64,000 nucleotides of DNA from Melanopsichium pennsylvanicum (GCA_900208305.1 OAPG01000001.1:806001-870000); one strand, 5' to 3'; shown: positions 27,481 to 38,197, numbered from the stretch's first letter. Notes: generated by a model from the sequence alone, not told the origin. Numbers and translations: made by a program.

Positions 27481-29009
27481 AGAGTCAGAAAAACAGCTCA
27501 ATAAGCTAGGTTACGCAACCAAGTGCGCAATCGAATCAAAATAATATCAAAAAATGAATAAAAATGAATGATTATTGAAAGAAGGGCCCGTTGTTAAATC
27601 CGGGTTCCTACTGAAGTAAATTATTACTGTTGAATTTAGGAGAGAAAAGCCATTTTCGATGAAGAAAGTGGCTGTGCGGATCGCAAGTTCTTGTTATTGT
27701 GTTTGTTCACGCTCAGTCGGTTTTAAGCACAAGAGTGTGCATGATCTAATCACAGCCGAGTGCTTTCAACCTATTTTCACGCACAATTGCACACACAAAG
27801 CGGTCGGCTGCCCCTAATGCCATTAGCGTCTTACGAGAGAAGCAAGACCGTGACCCGCGTATTTTTGCAGCTCAGTAAGGATGACTGGATCAAAAAGTGT
27901 AAGAGAGAGCAGCAATTGGACCTCATTTCCTTCTTATCATCACCCAAACAAATTAGTAACACTTTTGAGAGTGTGTGCCATGTGTTGGGTGATCCAGATT
28001 GAGAACGTCAAGAAAGGTCGACCCACTAAAAAAGAAAATGCCGATCGACGGCCCATCATGCGAATGGCGCTGCTGCTGTTAGTCTGCTGTTTCTTTTGGT
28101 AGTGTGGTCCGACTCCGTAAATTCGCGTGCCGTTCCGCCGCGTGCTGAGCCTGACTCTCTCCGTTTGGTGTCTGTGTCAGTCTCCGACTTTCCCGGTAAC
28201 TGTGATATGACTGCATCTATCTCCCTCCCTTGAACTTGGCCCCTTCCGGACTTCGCGCTCCGCTCAAAGCCTCTTCTTTTCTCACCATCAAACTCGGTCC
28301 CTTTCATAATTTTTTGCTTTCCACTCACTGCGTCATTCACCCTTTCATCATCGACACCTCCTCGCTGACATCTCGCGCTCATTCACTTTCTGGTGTGCGG
28401 CCATTCATACAACCAGCATCTTCATCTATATTTCACGCATCCGTTTCGGCTTCACACCACGCTCTACCTAAGGTCTCACAACGGCGCCCTCAACCCCACG
28501 GCTGATTTCAGGCTCGAACAATTTCAGGCTTAGATCGCCACCCAGCATTCCAAGAACGACTCGACATCTTCTATCGAAAACATACGCCTGCGCGCCGCGG
28601 CAGGCGATCTCTTCCCCTTTCAACAGCTCTCGCGATCTGATTCCACCTTGCACACCTCCAACTCGTTGATGCTAATCAAGCATCAGTTGCGCTTCAAGAC
28701 CATTCCTCAGCGCTTCAGCAACCACACAGTTTCCTCGCCGTCCCACACGCAAAAATTGAAGGAAAGCCGTAGTCACAGCCGGTAGCAACTTTGCCCAATC
28801 AGGCGACAACCGTCGTCGGAAGCCTCCATTTTACTTTCGCTACAATCATCGGCACGATACCTTCCTTCCTCGAGCAATCGGGGTTCCGTTTTTCCTCAGT
28901 TCTCCTGTACGTGCTTTGAGCAAGTCGAACGGCCCGACAAGCTGGATTCTAGACAATCGTGGATTCGACATCGTACGCACCACAACACAGCCGTAATTGT
29001 CATCTCATC
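27481..29009. promoter_or_regulatory. SIP5 upstream region and leader
   Basis: Normal CpG content returns at about 27.48 kb. The first 200 bp are AT-rich, with ATGAATAAAAATGAATGATT-like sequence. From about 28.1 kb the plus strand becomes pyrimidine-rich, as expected for a promoter and 5' leader. No gene is seen. Confidence 0.45.
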
Positions 29010-30809
29010 ATGGGTCAGCAACAGACCAAAGAATCCGGTGCTTCCGGGGCATCCGCGTCAAACTCGAGTCATGCACGCACTTCTTCGCGAGGCATGACCC
29101 CTTCCACCTCGGCCAACTTGGTCGCTTCTCTCTCAGCAGCCAGCCTAAGCCCACCTTCTCCACCGCCTCTCCCTGCACATCTCGCAGACACAGTCAAAGT
29201 CGACGAGGGCGGTCTCATGCCCAACGGCGTCTACACGGGCCCTCAAGATTACGACCAGCACTTTGTGCGTCAAAACATTGTCGACCGTCGACTCGCACCA
29301 TTCTGCAAGGGCAGTGATGACGAGGAAGAATACGCAGACCGCAAGTTCAATTGCGAATGTCCCATTTGTTTCCTCTCGTACCCTACGCCACTCAACTTCT
29401 CGCGCTGCTGCCACCAGCCCATCTGCACCGAATGCTTTGTGCAGATGAAGCGTGCCGATCCGACCTCGCATAATCCACCGTCTTCCGAGCCCAGGGCGTG
29501 TCCTTTCTGCGTCGAACCCAACTTTGGCGTCACCTACGCTCCACCTGAGGCACTAGAGCATGGACGTCGGTCCAGCGGTAGCGGTAGCGAGAGTGCCAAT
29601 GACGCTACGGATGCCGCCAATTTCGCCGAGATGGCCATCGGTACCGGCGGTGCTGGTGTACAGGGTACCGGCAAGAAGAAGGTCCTCTCTGCGGACAACC
29701 ACGCCGTTATCACAGTGGACCAAGTGCGACCTGATTGGCACTACAAGCTCGCCCAAGCAGAAGCCGCGGTCGCTCGGAGGGCCAACCGCCGGGTCATCAT
29801 GCGACAGGTTGGCGACCGTCTTATCCCCATTGGTATTTCATCTTCTCGTATGGGCGCGGATCTGGCTGCGGCCGCCGAGAGCGGCAGAATCAACCTCAAC
29901 GGGCCTGGTGGCAGTATCATTTTGAACGACGGTCACAAATGGCCTGACAGCACAGGCACTGTGACCACCTCCCGTAGGCGAAGCAGCCGTCCCAGCCGTG
30001 GTGCTCAGGATGGCTTGCCGGAGCTTGCGCGCATGATGCGCAATGCAGCAGGAGAGGACATGGAGGAGGCGATGGTGATGGAAGCTATGCGTCTCAGCTT
30101 GCTCGAGCACGAAGAGCAGCAACGCAAGCAGGCTGAAGAGGAAAAGAAGGAGAAGACGAAGGCGAACGCTCCCCACGTGCAAGACCCAGTCAATGTTGGG
30201 ACAGCAGTATCCTCGAGTCGTCTTTCGAGCTCAAACGATTTGGCAACACGCTCTTCACCTCCGGCAGCGCAGTCAGTGCTGGAAGAGTCTGAAGCAAGAT
30301 CATCCGCGCCAGCTGGCGCCTCCCTATCCCCTCCGAGACTACCTGCACATCTGGTCGACCCAGCATCACTTGGCTTGTCTCAAACCACCATGGACGAGCT
30401 TCGTGAGCTGATTGACGGAGCTCCTTCTCCACCTGCTTCTTCTGCTTCAGCGTCCTCGCCCGCGAGCGTCATTCCTGCCGCCGAAAGCAGTGCCGCAGTT
30501 CGCCCAGCACGCAATGTGCCGGCACCTGCACCAGTACCTGTACCTCAACCCGTCGCTGGCCTTGGCTCGATGCTTGACGATCCCACTTTCAGTAGCCAGC
30601 ACGGGTATCCTTCTCCTCCTCCAGAGGCTGGACGTGAAGCAGGCAAGCACACCACGTATTCGACGACAAGTGCACCGTTTCATGTTCACGGTGGAAGTGC
30701 TTCCGACGGCCCGAGCTCGAGTGGGTTTGGAGCCGGAGCAGCCGTATCGAGGAGAACGACTGTCAATCCTAACAACCCATTCCGTCGCAGCACGGGGGAG
30801 CACCACTGA
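29010..30809 (+). CDS. SIP5: Sip5-like RING/zinc-finger protein with a UIM-like helix
   Basis: 599 residues. It starts MGQQQTKESG, giving a candidate N-myristoylation glycine as in fungal Sip5 proteins. A zinc-finger block at about 110-175 has CECPICFLSYP, then SRCCHQPICTECFVQMKR and CPFCVEP, the Sip5 RING-type finger. Residues about 345-370 (EEAMVMEAMRLSLLEHEE) match a ubiquitin-interacting motif, followed by a Gln/Lys/Glu-rich coiled segment. The rest is Ser/Ala/Pro-rich and probably disordered. Yeast Sip5 binds the Snf1 kinase and a phosphatase regulator under glucose control; the biochemical activity is unknown. The frame is open upstream from a GTG at 28959, but the ATG at 29010 gives the conserved MGQ start. 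Confidence 0.85.
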   Translation: MGQQQTKESGASGASASNSSHARTSSRGMTPSTSANLVASLSAASLSPPSPPPLPAHLADTVKVDEGGLMPNGVYTGPQDYDQHFVRQNIVDRRLAPFCKGSDDEEEYADRKFNCECPICFLSYPTPLNFSRCCHQPICTECFVQMKRADPTSHNPPSSEPRACPFCVEPNFGVTYAPPEALEHGRRSSGSGSESANDATDAANFAEMAIGTGGAGVQGTGKKKVLSADNHAVITVDQVRPDWHYKLAQAEAAVARRANRRVIMRQVGDRLIPIGISSSRMGADLAAAAESGRINLNGPGGSIILNDGHKWPDSTGTVTTSRRRSSRPSRGAQDGLPELARMMRNAAGEDMEEAMVMEAMRLSLLEHEEQQRKQAEEEKKEKTKANAPHVQDPVNVGTAVSSSRLSSSNDLATRSSPPAAQSVLEESEARSSAPAGASLSPPRLPAHLVDPASLGLSQTTMDELRELIDGAPSPPASSASASSPASVIPAAESSAAVRPARNVPAPAPVPVPQPVAGLGSMLDDPTFSSQHGYPSPPPEAGREAGKHTTYSTTSAPFHVHGGSASDGPSSSGFGAGAAVSRRTTVNPNNPFRRSTGEHH

Positions 30810-31477
30810 GTGTTCAATTTCAAAACAGCATCAGGTACTCTAATCGCATCCTCGCATCTCCGCTCAATGGGTTTCGCCTCGTTTGTCACCGTAATGTTTT
30901 TACCTTTTGCACTCGCAGTTTGAATTCGTGTCTTTTCTGGTCGTGTTTTTCTTTGTTGCGCATGCGCTTCAAGAGCAATGTGGGTCAAGATTGTGCTTGA
31001 AGAGAGAGCCAAGCGGAGAAAAATATGTGGGACATGGTGCACCACGGCACTTGTGAGATATTTGTTCAATTCAAGTAGTGTATGTCGAACGGCGGAAAAT
31101 TGCATCCTCGGTGCCGGCTATTATTTGGATCCGGGGGTATCTTCACACTTTCACGCAAGAGCGCCTTCTTACATAGTAAAGAAAATTTACTTTACAGTAC
31201 TCACCATCCTCCACCATCGTCTCTTACATCTCATCATTATCAACGCAACATTGCTGCCACCTAATCATCCACGCTGGCTCCAGCCGTGTCGAGCTTTGTC
31301 GATCGTGTCATCTAGCATCATTCGCGCCATATTCACCGTAACTACGTCTCACCATCCACTGCTTGCCGTTTTGCACCCAACACTTTTGCCGAACTGAGTC
31401 GACTCGCTTAAACACACGCCATCTCTGATTTCGCAAGCCAGCATATATTCTTTGTAAGCTGAGGGGATTGAGCAGCC
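30810..31477. other. Intergenic region between SIP5 and PEX12
   Basis: 668 bp holding the SIP5 3' flank and the PEX12 promoter. It is pyrimidine-rich from about 31,190. No gene is seen. Confidence 0.55.
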
Positions 31478-32902
31478 ATGGATGTACTCACGAGCATCGA
31501 TCCGACCAGTAGTCAACCTAGCTCTTCGGACCCGTTCCATCCATCGTTCTTTGAACTTGCTGCACAGTCTCAGCTGCAAGAATTGATCAAACCTGCAGTT
31601 CGCTATGTGCTCGCAGTGCTAGCTCAGCGTAATCCTCGCTACCTGCTTCAGATCGTGAACAGGTTTGATGAGGTGTATGCTTTACTGATGGCAGGAATCG
31701 AATTGCATTACCTTCGAATTTGGGGTAGTTCGTTTGCCGAAAATTTTTACGGTTTGAGGAGGAGAAGGCGACCGGGACTTAGCAGCAGTCGGAGTGCTGG
31801 TGGTGCTACGAGTAGTAGCGTAGCCAAGAGCGAGAGACTTGGGAAAAGGGAAATCAGACTTAGTCTGCTTTTCCTCGTCGGTCTACCTTATGTAGGTGCA
31901 AAACTCGAGGATCTCTGGGAACGAAACGGTGGAGGACTAAGTAGCTCTGCAGACATCTTCGGTGAAGAACGAATCGCCTCTACCCCTACTTGGTCACAAT
32001 TCAATGAAACAGAAGCGCAAGAACCATTGCTACAACGCATCAAAAATCTGACCATGGAGACGTTCAAAACCACATTTCCCTACGCAAAGACATTGTATCA
32101 ACTCTGGCTACTTACGTACAACGTAAGGTATCTATACGATCAAACTCCGTACTGGCGCCCATGGCTTTCGTTGATGCGAGTAGATATACGACGTGTAGGA
32201 CCCAATGATGGACCTCGAAGATCGTTGCTACCCAAGAAACTGCCGAGTTTGGTCAGGCAACCAGGTAAATTTTTCACCAAAGTCATCGGTTTGGTACCCG
32301 GTATATTGTTCGAAGGGCTGAAGTATGGGTTGCCAGCGAGTATCTTTTTCTTCAAGTTTTTGGAATGGTGGTATGGTGCAGATAATCCACGTCGTCGTCG
32401 TAGTGGTGGTGGTCAGGGAGCCAATGGTAATGGTGGTGGTGCTTCCTCAGGCAGTAACGGTGAAGACGGGTCCGTCACCGCACTCGATCCACCAGCTCCA
32501 CTTTTGCCAGATTTCAACAAAGGTCTTCTATCCAACAACAACACTGCTACTATTCCAAATACAATCGAACTAGGCTTACCGACGTACAAGTTACCTCATA
32601 TCTTTGCACTCTCGGGTGAAATCTTGGATCAATTGCAACAATCCATCGATTCACAACACCATGCTGCTGATGTTGCTCCCAAATTGATCCAAAACGACAA
32701 GAATGGGCAAAGTAGAAGGTTGATTCACAATTCATGCCCTCTATGTGGAGTCATGCCCATCAACAATCCAGCCATCTTACCAAGCGGATATGTGTTTTGT
32801 TACACTTGCGCCTTCAACTATGTCGATCGAAACCGAAAGTGTCCAATCACGAATATCAACATTCCAGAAGGCAAGGATGCTCTTAGAAAGGTTTTGGGTT
32901 GA
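31478..32902 (+). CDS. PEX12: Peroxisome assembly protein Pex12
   Basis: 474 residues. Pex12 is one of three RING-type subunits (with Pex2 and Pex10) of the peroxisomal ubiquitin ligase that recycles the import receptor Pex5. The N-terminal domain opens PSFFELAAQSQLQELIKPAV and continues with RNPRYLLQIVNRFDEVYALL, typical of the Pex2/Pex12 family. Hydrophobic segments are visible near 130-145 and 270-295. The C-terminal RING starts at about 420 with CPLCGVMPINNPAIL, then GYVFCYTCAFNYV and KCPIT. As is usual in Pex12, the RING lacks some zinc ligands and probably binds one zinc. A Gly/Asn/Ser-rich insert is at about 305-335. The ATG has a good context (GCAGCCATGG). Confidence 0.94.
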   Translation: MDVLTSIDPTSSQPSSSDPFHPSFFELAAQSQLQELIKPAVRYVLAVLAQRNPRYLLQIVNRFDEVYALLMAGIELHYLRIWGSSFAENFYGLRRRRRPGLSSSRSAGGATSSSVAKSERLGKREIRLSLLFLVGLPYVGAKLEDLWERNGGGLSSSADIFGEERIASTPTWSQFNETEAQEPLLQRIKNLTMETFKTTFPYAKTLYQLWLLTYNVRYLYDQTPYWRPWLSLMRVDIRRVGPNDGPRRSLLPKKLPSLVRQPGKFFTKVIGLVPGILFEGLKYGLPASIFFFKFLEWWYGADNPRRRRSGGGQGANGNGGGASSGSNGEDGSVTALDPPAPLLPDFNKGLLSNNNTATIPNTIELGLPTYKLPHIFALSGEILDQLQQSIDSQHHAADVAPKLIQNDKNGQSRRLIHNSCPLCGVMPINNPAILPSGYVFCYTCAFNYVDRNRKCPITNINIPEGKDALRKVLG

Positions 32903-33129
32903 TACCTTATAAGGTCGATGATCGTACTGTACTCATCTTCCCAATTTCTTGCCAAAAATTTCCATCTTTCGTAGTATACCTTAAAAAAAGAAAGTGTATG
33001 TTTTTGCTTGACATTTGTACATGTAATACAGCTTGTTCTGATTGCCTAAAACAGAGTGTGATCTGTGGACAAGTGAGTGTCACGGTAAGAGACGCACGAA
33101 GGAAAGTCGCTGCTCCTCCTCGTTCTGCC

Positions 33130-35886
33130 TTAGACTCTTTCGAAAAAGTACACATAAGCCTGAGAACTGAGACCTTTTACACCCGAATCCTCCTCGACAT
33201 GTTTGGTCGCCACGGTGCAAGTATATGGAGCTTTGACCACTTTCTCATCGTTGAAAAACACCCAATCCTCTTCTCCTCCTTTTCCTCCCGATCCTTGCTG
33301 TTGTGCTTGGGACTGCTTTACATGCGCAACGTAATGTCCTGAATGAACACTAGGACCGTTATGACTGATGAAGCTTTTGATGTTGTACTTTGCTGGTAAA
33401 TCCGTATTACCCGGATTCACCCCTGTTCCTGCACCGCTCTCAGATGTTTCCCCAACTGTCTCTTTCTCTGCACTGGCAGTAGTAGGGGCAGATTCTTCGC
33501 CCGCATCATCAGGATTCTCAAACAACCAAGCTACGGCCAGTTCCGGGTTTCCTGAATTGAGCCGAAGTGCTTTTCTCGCTTGATTCTTTGAGAATCCCAT
33601 ATCTTCCAACATCGAAGTGTCCGGTCCATTACCACCACCATTTGCACCAGCCCCAGCAGATGGAACAGCAGCAGAGGAAGCGGAAAAGTCAATGGGATCG
33701 TCAACATCCGCATCCTCCATATGCGCAAACAACCAGTTCATGGCAGTTTCCGCATCCCCCATGCCCGTCGCCAGTATCGCCTTTTTACATCGAATCTCTG
33801 GGAATCCCATACTCGTCAATTGTGACAATGAGGCCATATCCCATTCTGGCTCTCCTCCCGCTCCTCCCTTTCCACCTCCATGATCGCTCGCAGCAGCTGC
33901 ATTGTCATCTTCGGGCAATTCTACTTCGTGCTCTTGTTTTCCTTTGCCCAGGTATCGATCCAAATTCAGCGAAATATTGAGGGGTACGATGATGGGAACG
34001 GGCACCTTTTGCGGCACCCAATTGATCAGTTGGAATCGTCGCACTTGGAGTGCAAGCACTTGAGGGAAAGTCGCAAACAGCGTCCGCTTGGTGGCGGTGA
34101 CTCTCTTCGTGCACGAAGGACAGTGGTAGTTTTCAAGCTCCTCAGGGGCGGTCAAGATGTCCAAGCACTCTTGTAAGGAGACCGGCTCGTATTCGACTTT
34201 GCCGTCGCTCGCCGAGGTTGCCGGTGCGGCATGCACACCTTCGGCAGGTTGCTTGCCAGGCGAGCCCTCGGGTGCTTTTGGCTTTTCGCGGATAGGCACC
34301 GGCAGACTCAACCCAGCATCCTGCCTCTCAACAGTGTAGCGTACCTTGTGGCACTCGTTGCACTCCAATCGCTGCTCGAGACCAAACCCGAAGATGTTTG
34401 TGGGATCTTCAGTAGGCACCGCCGAGCCGGTGCTTGCGACCTTGCGATTCTCCTTCTGCACAACGCCAACGAGGTATTTGAGAAACTCGTCCGCATCCTG
34501 TTGACGCATGGTTGAGAACTCCTCATGACCTTTCCCAACGAGAGCTTTAAACATGTTGGGGCGCACTCCCTGCTGAAAAAGTGGCTGCTGTTGATGCTGC
34601 TGGTCTTCGCCTTCTTTCTGTGTCCAAGCTGGGTTGCCGTCCTGCTCCGGATCCCTCGGACGTGAATACCTCCCAGACAGCAGACCATCGGCAACTTTGC
34701 CCATCTGGCATTCGAAGCAGTTTGCAGGCTCCTTGCCACACACCAAAGTGTGCGGTCGATACGAATCCCCGTATCTCTTCTTCCAAGCAGGGAGTGCAAA
34801 CAAGCTCTGCAGCACCGACGCCATGTAACAGCTGTTTCCCAAGTTTCGAATTCCAGTCAGGCCTGGCCCAAACATGGGCTCCAGCGATTTGCCATCCTCG
34901 CCCGTCATGTTGAAATCAAACTTGAGGTTCTGTTCAATCTGCAGCTCGGTCATGCTCTTCTCCGTCTTGGAGAGATCCATCACATTGATGTCAAAGTGCG
35001 AGAGGTGCGAGGCGAGACTGGGGTCGATACGAGCGTCGTTGCAAGCGTAGCAGTAGATGTCGGCAGAGCCTTCTGCAGTGATGGTGCCCTGTTTGACAGA
35101 GACCGGATGTCCACTTTCTTCGAAATGAGAGAGCCCGTGTGAGTTACCGCCCATGCCTCCAAATTGTGCTCGACCACAGCCGAGGTGGCCACAGGTGAGA
35201 CAGAGCCAGAGGTTGGAGGTCAAGTCGCATTTGCCGCAAGAGGCCAGGCTGGAGAGTTCGAGTTTGGTCGGGGAGCCGGGCTGAACGAGCTCGCGCGTGT
35301 GTTGGCAGGGAACGATTTCTTCTTCCCATGCTTTGACTTCGCTTTGCTGGGCGGAGGACATGGCGGTCATGACTCCGCGGATGACCACGCCCAGCTTGTC
35401 GGTTAGTGGAAGGTTTTTGCCTGTTCCACCGGGGTCGCAAGCTAGGCAGCGTGGGACCGTGTGGTAGTCATACCTGTCGGCGTCAGACTCGGCCGCGATA
35501 GCCAGCTTCTTTGGCACAGAGGCCGCTTCGCCCGCGGCGGCTGGTGGGGCAGGGCGACGAGTACGGCGAATGTTGACAACGAGTGAATGCTGGGTCTTTT
35601 CAAAGTGAAGACGCGAGTGCTCTCGGTCGCTGTTCCCGGTGCATCCTCCATTGAAGCAGAGCAGGCAGACATCAATACCGTTAGGTCCATCCTGATCGTC
35701 AAAGCAGAGTGTGCACTCTTCTTTTTGCACATGCTGCGAAGGACGAGGTGGGGCCAAAGCCATAAAGGCGGCGCTCAGGTGAGGGCACGCCATTTCGGTG
35801 TGGGTGAATTCTGTTCGTTGATGACCTGGACTTGTATGTGATGGGTCAGATGCGCGCTCGGGAGACGGCGACCTCGTCCGTTTCAT
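33130..35886 (-). CDS. UBP14: Ubiquitin carboxyl-terminal hydrolase Ubp14 (USP5-like)
   Basis: 918 residues. Ubp14/USP5 disassembles unanchored polyubiquitin chains and keeps the proteasome free of them. Two zinc-finger UBP regions occupy the first ~330 residues (CTLCFDDQ and CLLCFNGGCTGN near 60-85; CGKCDLTSNLWLCLTCGHLGC near 215). The catalytic Cys box GIRNLGNSCYMASVLQSL is at about 345-362. Two UBA domains sit inside the catalytic domain at about 683-725 (LTSMGFPEIRCKKAI) and 754-795 (LEDMGFSKNQARKAL). The His box HNGPSVHSGHYVAH is near 842-855. This order and length match Ubp14. It is convergent with PEX12. Confidence 0.96.
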   Translation of the reverse strand: MKRTRSPSPERASDPSHTSPGHQRTEFTHTEMACPHLSAAFMALAPPRPSQHVQKEECTLCFDDQDGPNGIDVCLLCFNGGCTGNSDREHSRLHFEKTQHSLVVNIRRTRRPAPPAAAGEAASVPKKLAIAAESDADRYDYHTVPRCLACDPGGTGKNLPLTDKLGVVIRGVMTAMSSAQQSEVKAWEEEIVPCQHTRELVQPGSPTKLELSSLASCGKCDLTSNLWLCLTCGHLGCGRAQFGGMGGNSHGLSHFEESGHPVSVKQGTITAEGSADIYCYACNDARIDPSLASHLSHFDINVMDLSKTEKSMTELQIEQNLKFDFNMTGEDGKSLEPMFGPGLTGIRNLGNSCYMASVLQSLFALPAWKKRYGDSYRPHTLVCGKEPANCFECQMGKVADGLLSGRYSRPRDPEQDGNPAWTQKEGEDQQHQQQPLFQQGVRPNMFKALVGKGHEEFSTMRQQDADEFLKYLVGVVQKENRKVASTGSAVPTEDPTNIFGFGLEQRLECNECHKVRYTVERQDAGLSLPVPIREKPKAPEGSPGKQPAEGVHAAPATSASDGKVEYEPVSLQECLDILTAPEELENYHCPSCTKRVTATKRTLFATFPQVLALQVRRFQLINWVPQKVPVPIIVPLNISLNLDRYLGKGKQEHEVELPEDDNAAAASDHGGGKGGAGGEPEWDMASLSQLTSMGFPEIRCKKAILATGMGDAETAMNWLFAHMEDADVDDPIDFSASSAAVPSAGAGANGGGNGPDTSMLEDMGFSKNQARKALRLNSGNPELAVAWLFENPDDAGEESAPTTASAEKETVGETSESGAGTGVNPGNTDLPAKYNIKSFISHNGPSVHSGHYVAHVKQSQAQQQGSGGKGGEEDWVFFNDEKVVKAPYTCTVATKHVEEDSGVKGLSSQAYVYFFERV

Positions 35887-36425
35887 CGGCGTTCTATGTG
35901 CTGGACCGAATCTGGCTCGACAAGATAGACGCTCAGAGCGAGGGTTTTCGATGCTTGCAGTGAGGGCCTGTTATGTTCTGCGTATTGCAAGTGTGATCTA
36001 AATCAGGATTTCTGCTCTCAATAGTCTAGTATATTGTAGATGATCCGAGATTGGTTGATGGTGGGACTGGTAGAGGCACAAGAAGAAGAAACTAAGCCAT
36101 TTCGCTGATTTGGCCAAATTTGCGCAGCACCGCGACTGCACCGTGCACATGCAACCTTGTCGTAGGTGGAGGCTCGAACGACTACAGTGCGCGCGTAAAC
36201 TGTCCCCAAAAAATTTACTGTCACCACACATCTTACTTTCACCACACATCTTACTTTCACCACACATCTTACTGTCACCACACATCAATCCATTGCTCAA
36301 TGAATACAATACCAAAGACATGATCAATATATATTGTTCGAAAGGTCTTGACAAGCTCTATCAAGCCATGTTTTCAGAAAGTTCAAAAGCACGAATGATA
36401 ATTTGGGAAAATTGCTTGTAATTTT
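35887..36425. other. UBP14 upstream region with an 18-bp minisatellite
   Basis: Promoter of UBP14, then the minisatellite at 36221-36287, then AT-rich sequence leading into the transposon island. No gene is seen. Confidence 0.55.
36221..36287. repeat. Minisatellite, 3.7 copies of an 18-bp unit
   Basis: The unit TCACCACACATCTTACTT occurs three times with one T/G change in the last base of the third copy, then a 12-13-base partial copy. It sits about 335 bp upstream of the UBP14 ATG and about 140 bp before the transposon island. Confidence 0.95.
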
Positions 36426-36479
36426 TTTTTTCTAAGACACTTTTTGGAGTGTCCTTTTGCAGCACTCCAATACTTTGTG

Positions 36480-36887
36480 TTAGCCCCCCTTTGCCTTCAA
36501 CACAGCTTGTATGTGCCTAGGCATGCTTTCAATGAGTGTTTGACATGTTACTGGAGCAATAGAAGACCATTCAGCTTCAACTCTCTTGAGCAATTTGCTT
36601 TCTGACTTTGCAATAGTATTATACTTCCCAAGTTGCTTTTTCAGCTCTCCCCACAGATGTTCAAAGGGGTTAAGGTCAGGAGACTGTGCTGGCCATTCCA
36701 TGGCATCAATACTCTTGTCCTTGAGCCACTCTTTAGTCTTCTTGGACCGGTGTTTGGGGTTGCCATCCTGTTGAAAGATGAGTTTCGTATAACTATACCT
36801 ATTGCACATTTCCAACAATGTCTTGGTTAGTTTCTCATCCAGGATCTCAACGTACTTGAAGAGGTTGATACAGTCTTTGCATTGCAA
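36480..36887 (-). mobile_element. Tc1/mariner transposase, C-terminal fragment (truncated)
   Basis: About 135 residues of the DDE domain of a Tc1-like transposase. The second catalytic Asp lies in LIFQQDGNPKHRSKKTKEWL, and the third acidic residue in AQSPDLNPFEHLWGELK. The last part includes SMPRHIQAVLKAKGG, a typical Tc1 C-terminus. Everything upstream, including the helix-turn-helix DNA-binding domain and the first catalytic Asp, is missing: similarity stops at about 36,885. An ITR-like stretch may lie at 36,434-36,480 (GTATTGGAGTGCTGCAAAAGG when read on the minus strand is the start of such a motif). The copy cannot be active. Confidence 0.85.
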
Positions 36888-37698
36888 AACCAGAAGACTT
36901 GTTTGCTACAAGGGATCAAAGAGAAATGGAAGAACACCGCTGCCAAGTGGAAGCAGCAAGATCATTGTCTGGCTACAGCCTCAGATATGATGGAGGAGAT
37001 GTCAGACCTTGACAGAACAATAGATAAGGTTCTGCAAGCTGATACTGTGGCAGCAACAGCTGCCCTCAGCAAACCATCATTGCAATTACCTTCCTCAGCT
37101 GGCAGTGCATGGTCCGGCATCAAACTCAATGTCTTCACAAGCTTCTTGCTGCCACAGCAATTCAACTTCTGAGGAGGCAACTCCATCATCTCCGCCTGTT
37201 GATGAAGAAAGCAAATTTTCAAACAACAGCATGACTTTGCCTCCTTTGCACAAACATGTGAGAAGAAACATTGTACATGATACCCTGGCACTCATGCTTC
37301 AGAATGATGGGGTGCAGCAAGAATCAGATGAGCAATACAGATCAGATTCAGTCAGGATACTGCAAGAGTCAGTCAATGCTGTTACCAGCTTTGTCATCAC
37401 AATGACTTTGGATATTAGAGACATGCAAGGGCGGGTTGCCACCCTTGAGAATTGCCTGTCAGGTTGTTTTGGCTTCATTGAAAGCCAACTGCCAGGCATG
37501 GAGGCCATCCTGCTCCATATCAGCAATGCTCTCAGCAGACCAACATCATTGCAGTTGATGTTGGCACAATCTACTGAATTGCTATTGAGCAAACTAAGTA
37601 ATACATGCAATGGAGGTCCGGAGGCAACCTTTGCCCAACAGTTGCAATCCTACTGTACTGGCCAGACAGGTGCTGCAGTAGGTCATGCTGAGCTCTGA
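36882..37698 (+). pseudogene. Unassigned transposon-associated coding remnant, two overlapping frames
   Basis: Two plus-strand frames overlap (36882-37172 and 37105-37698), suggesting one former coding region broken by a frameshift. The first contains IKEKWKNTAAKWKQQ, a basic amphipathic segment; the second is a helical, Leu/Met-rich 197-residue stretch with a possible coiled coil (QGRVATLENCLSGCFGFIES). No family is recognised. Some DDE transposons carry a second DNA-binding ORF, and this could be one, but that is a guess. Confidence 0.25.
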
Positions 37699-37729
37699 GC
37701 ATGGATTGCCCAATCTGTGGCTGGATCAA

Positions 37730-38197
37730 TCAGGTCTGGGTTGCAACCAGCTGTCCAGAGTTGTGCCCCTCCTGGTTGGCCTCATGGCTCTGACATACCA
37801 GCATTGCTGTCTTGCTGTCACAGACATCTTGTGCTTCCATCCTCAATGGATCAGGCAGTTGCAATGCAGTGTGTATGTCTTCAAACTCTCTGATTGTGTA
37901 ACCAAACATTGACTTGAAATGACCATTGTCAAGCTGAAATGCAATTTTGTTGTATTCCATGGGCCTGAGCAGAATTGGCAAGCTCCTTGTGGCAGCGGCA
38001 ACAACTGCCAGGAGATGCATATGGCAATCATGTGCCTGACAAATGGTGTGGGTGGAGTGCATGATTGTGTCGGTTGAATTCCAAATGCCTGCAGGTCCTG
38101 CCAAATCCAAAATGATGAGGTTTGGTGTGGTAATGTGGGGGATTGAGATGGTGTGAGTACTCATACCAAGCCTTGATGGCAACAAAACACACTCCAC
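37730..38197 (-). mobile_element. Probable PIF/Harbinger-like transposase N-terminal fragment
   Basis: A 155-codon frame with EYNKIAFQLDNGHFKSMFGY, then TIREFEDIHTALQLPDPLR. The spacing of an F-x-MF block, an acidic E-x-x-I helix and L-x-LPDPLR resembles the region before the catalytic domain in basidiomycete PIF/Harbinger (DDE_Tnp4) transposases. No DDE catalytic block follows downstream. CpG is almost absent. The family assignment is from memory of the pattern only. Confidence 0.38.
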
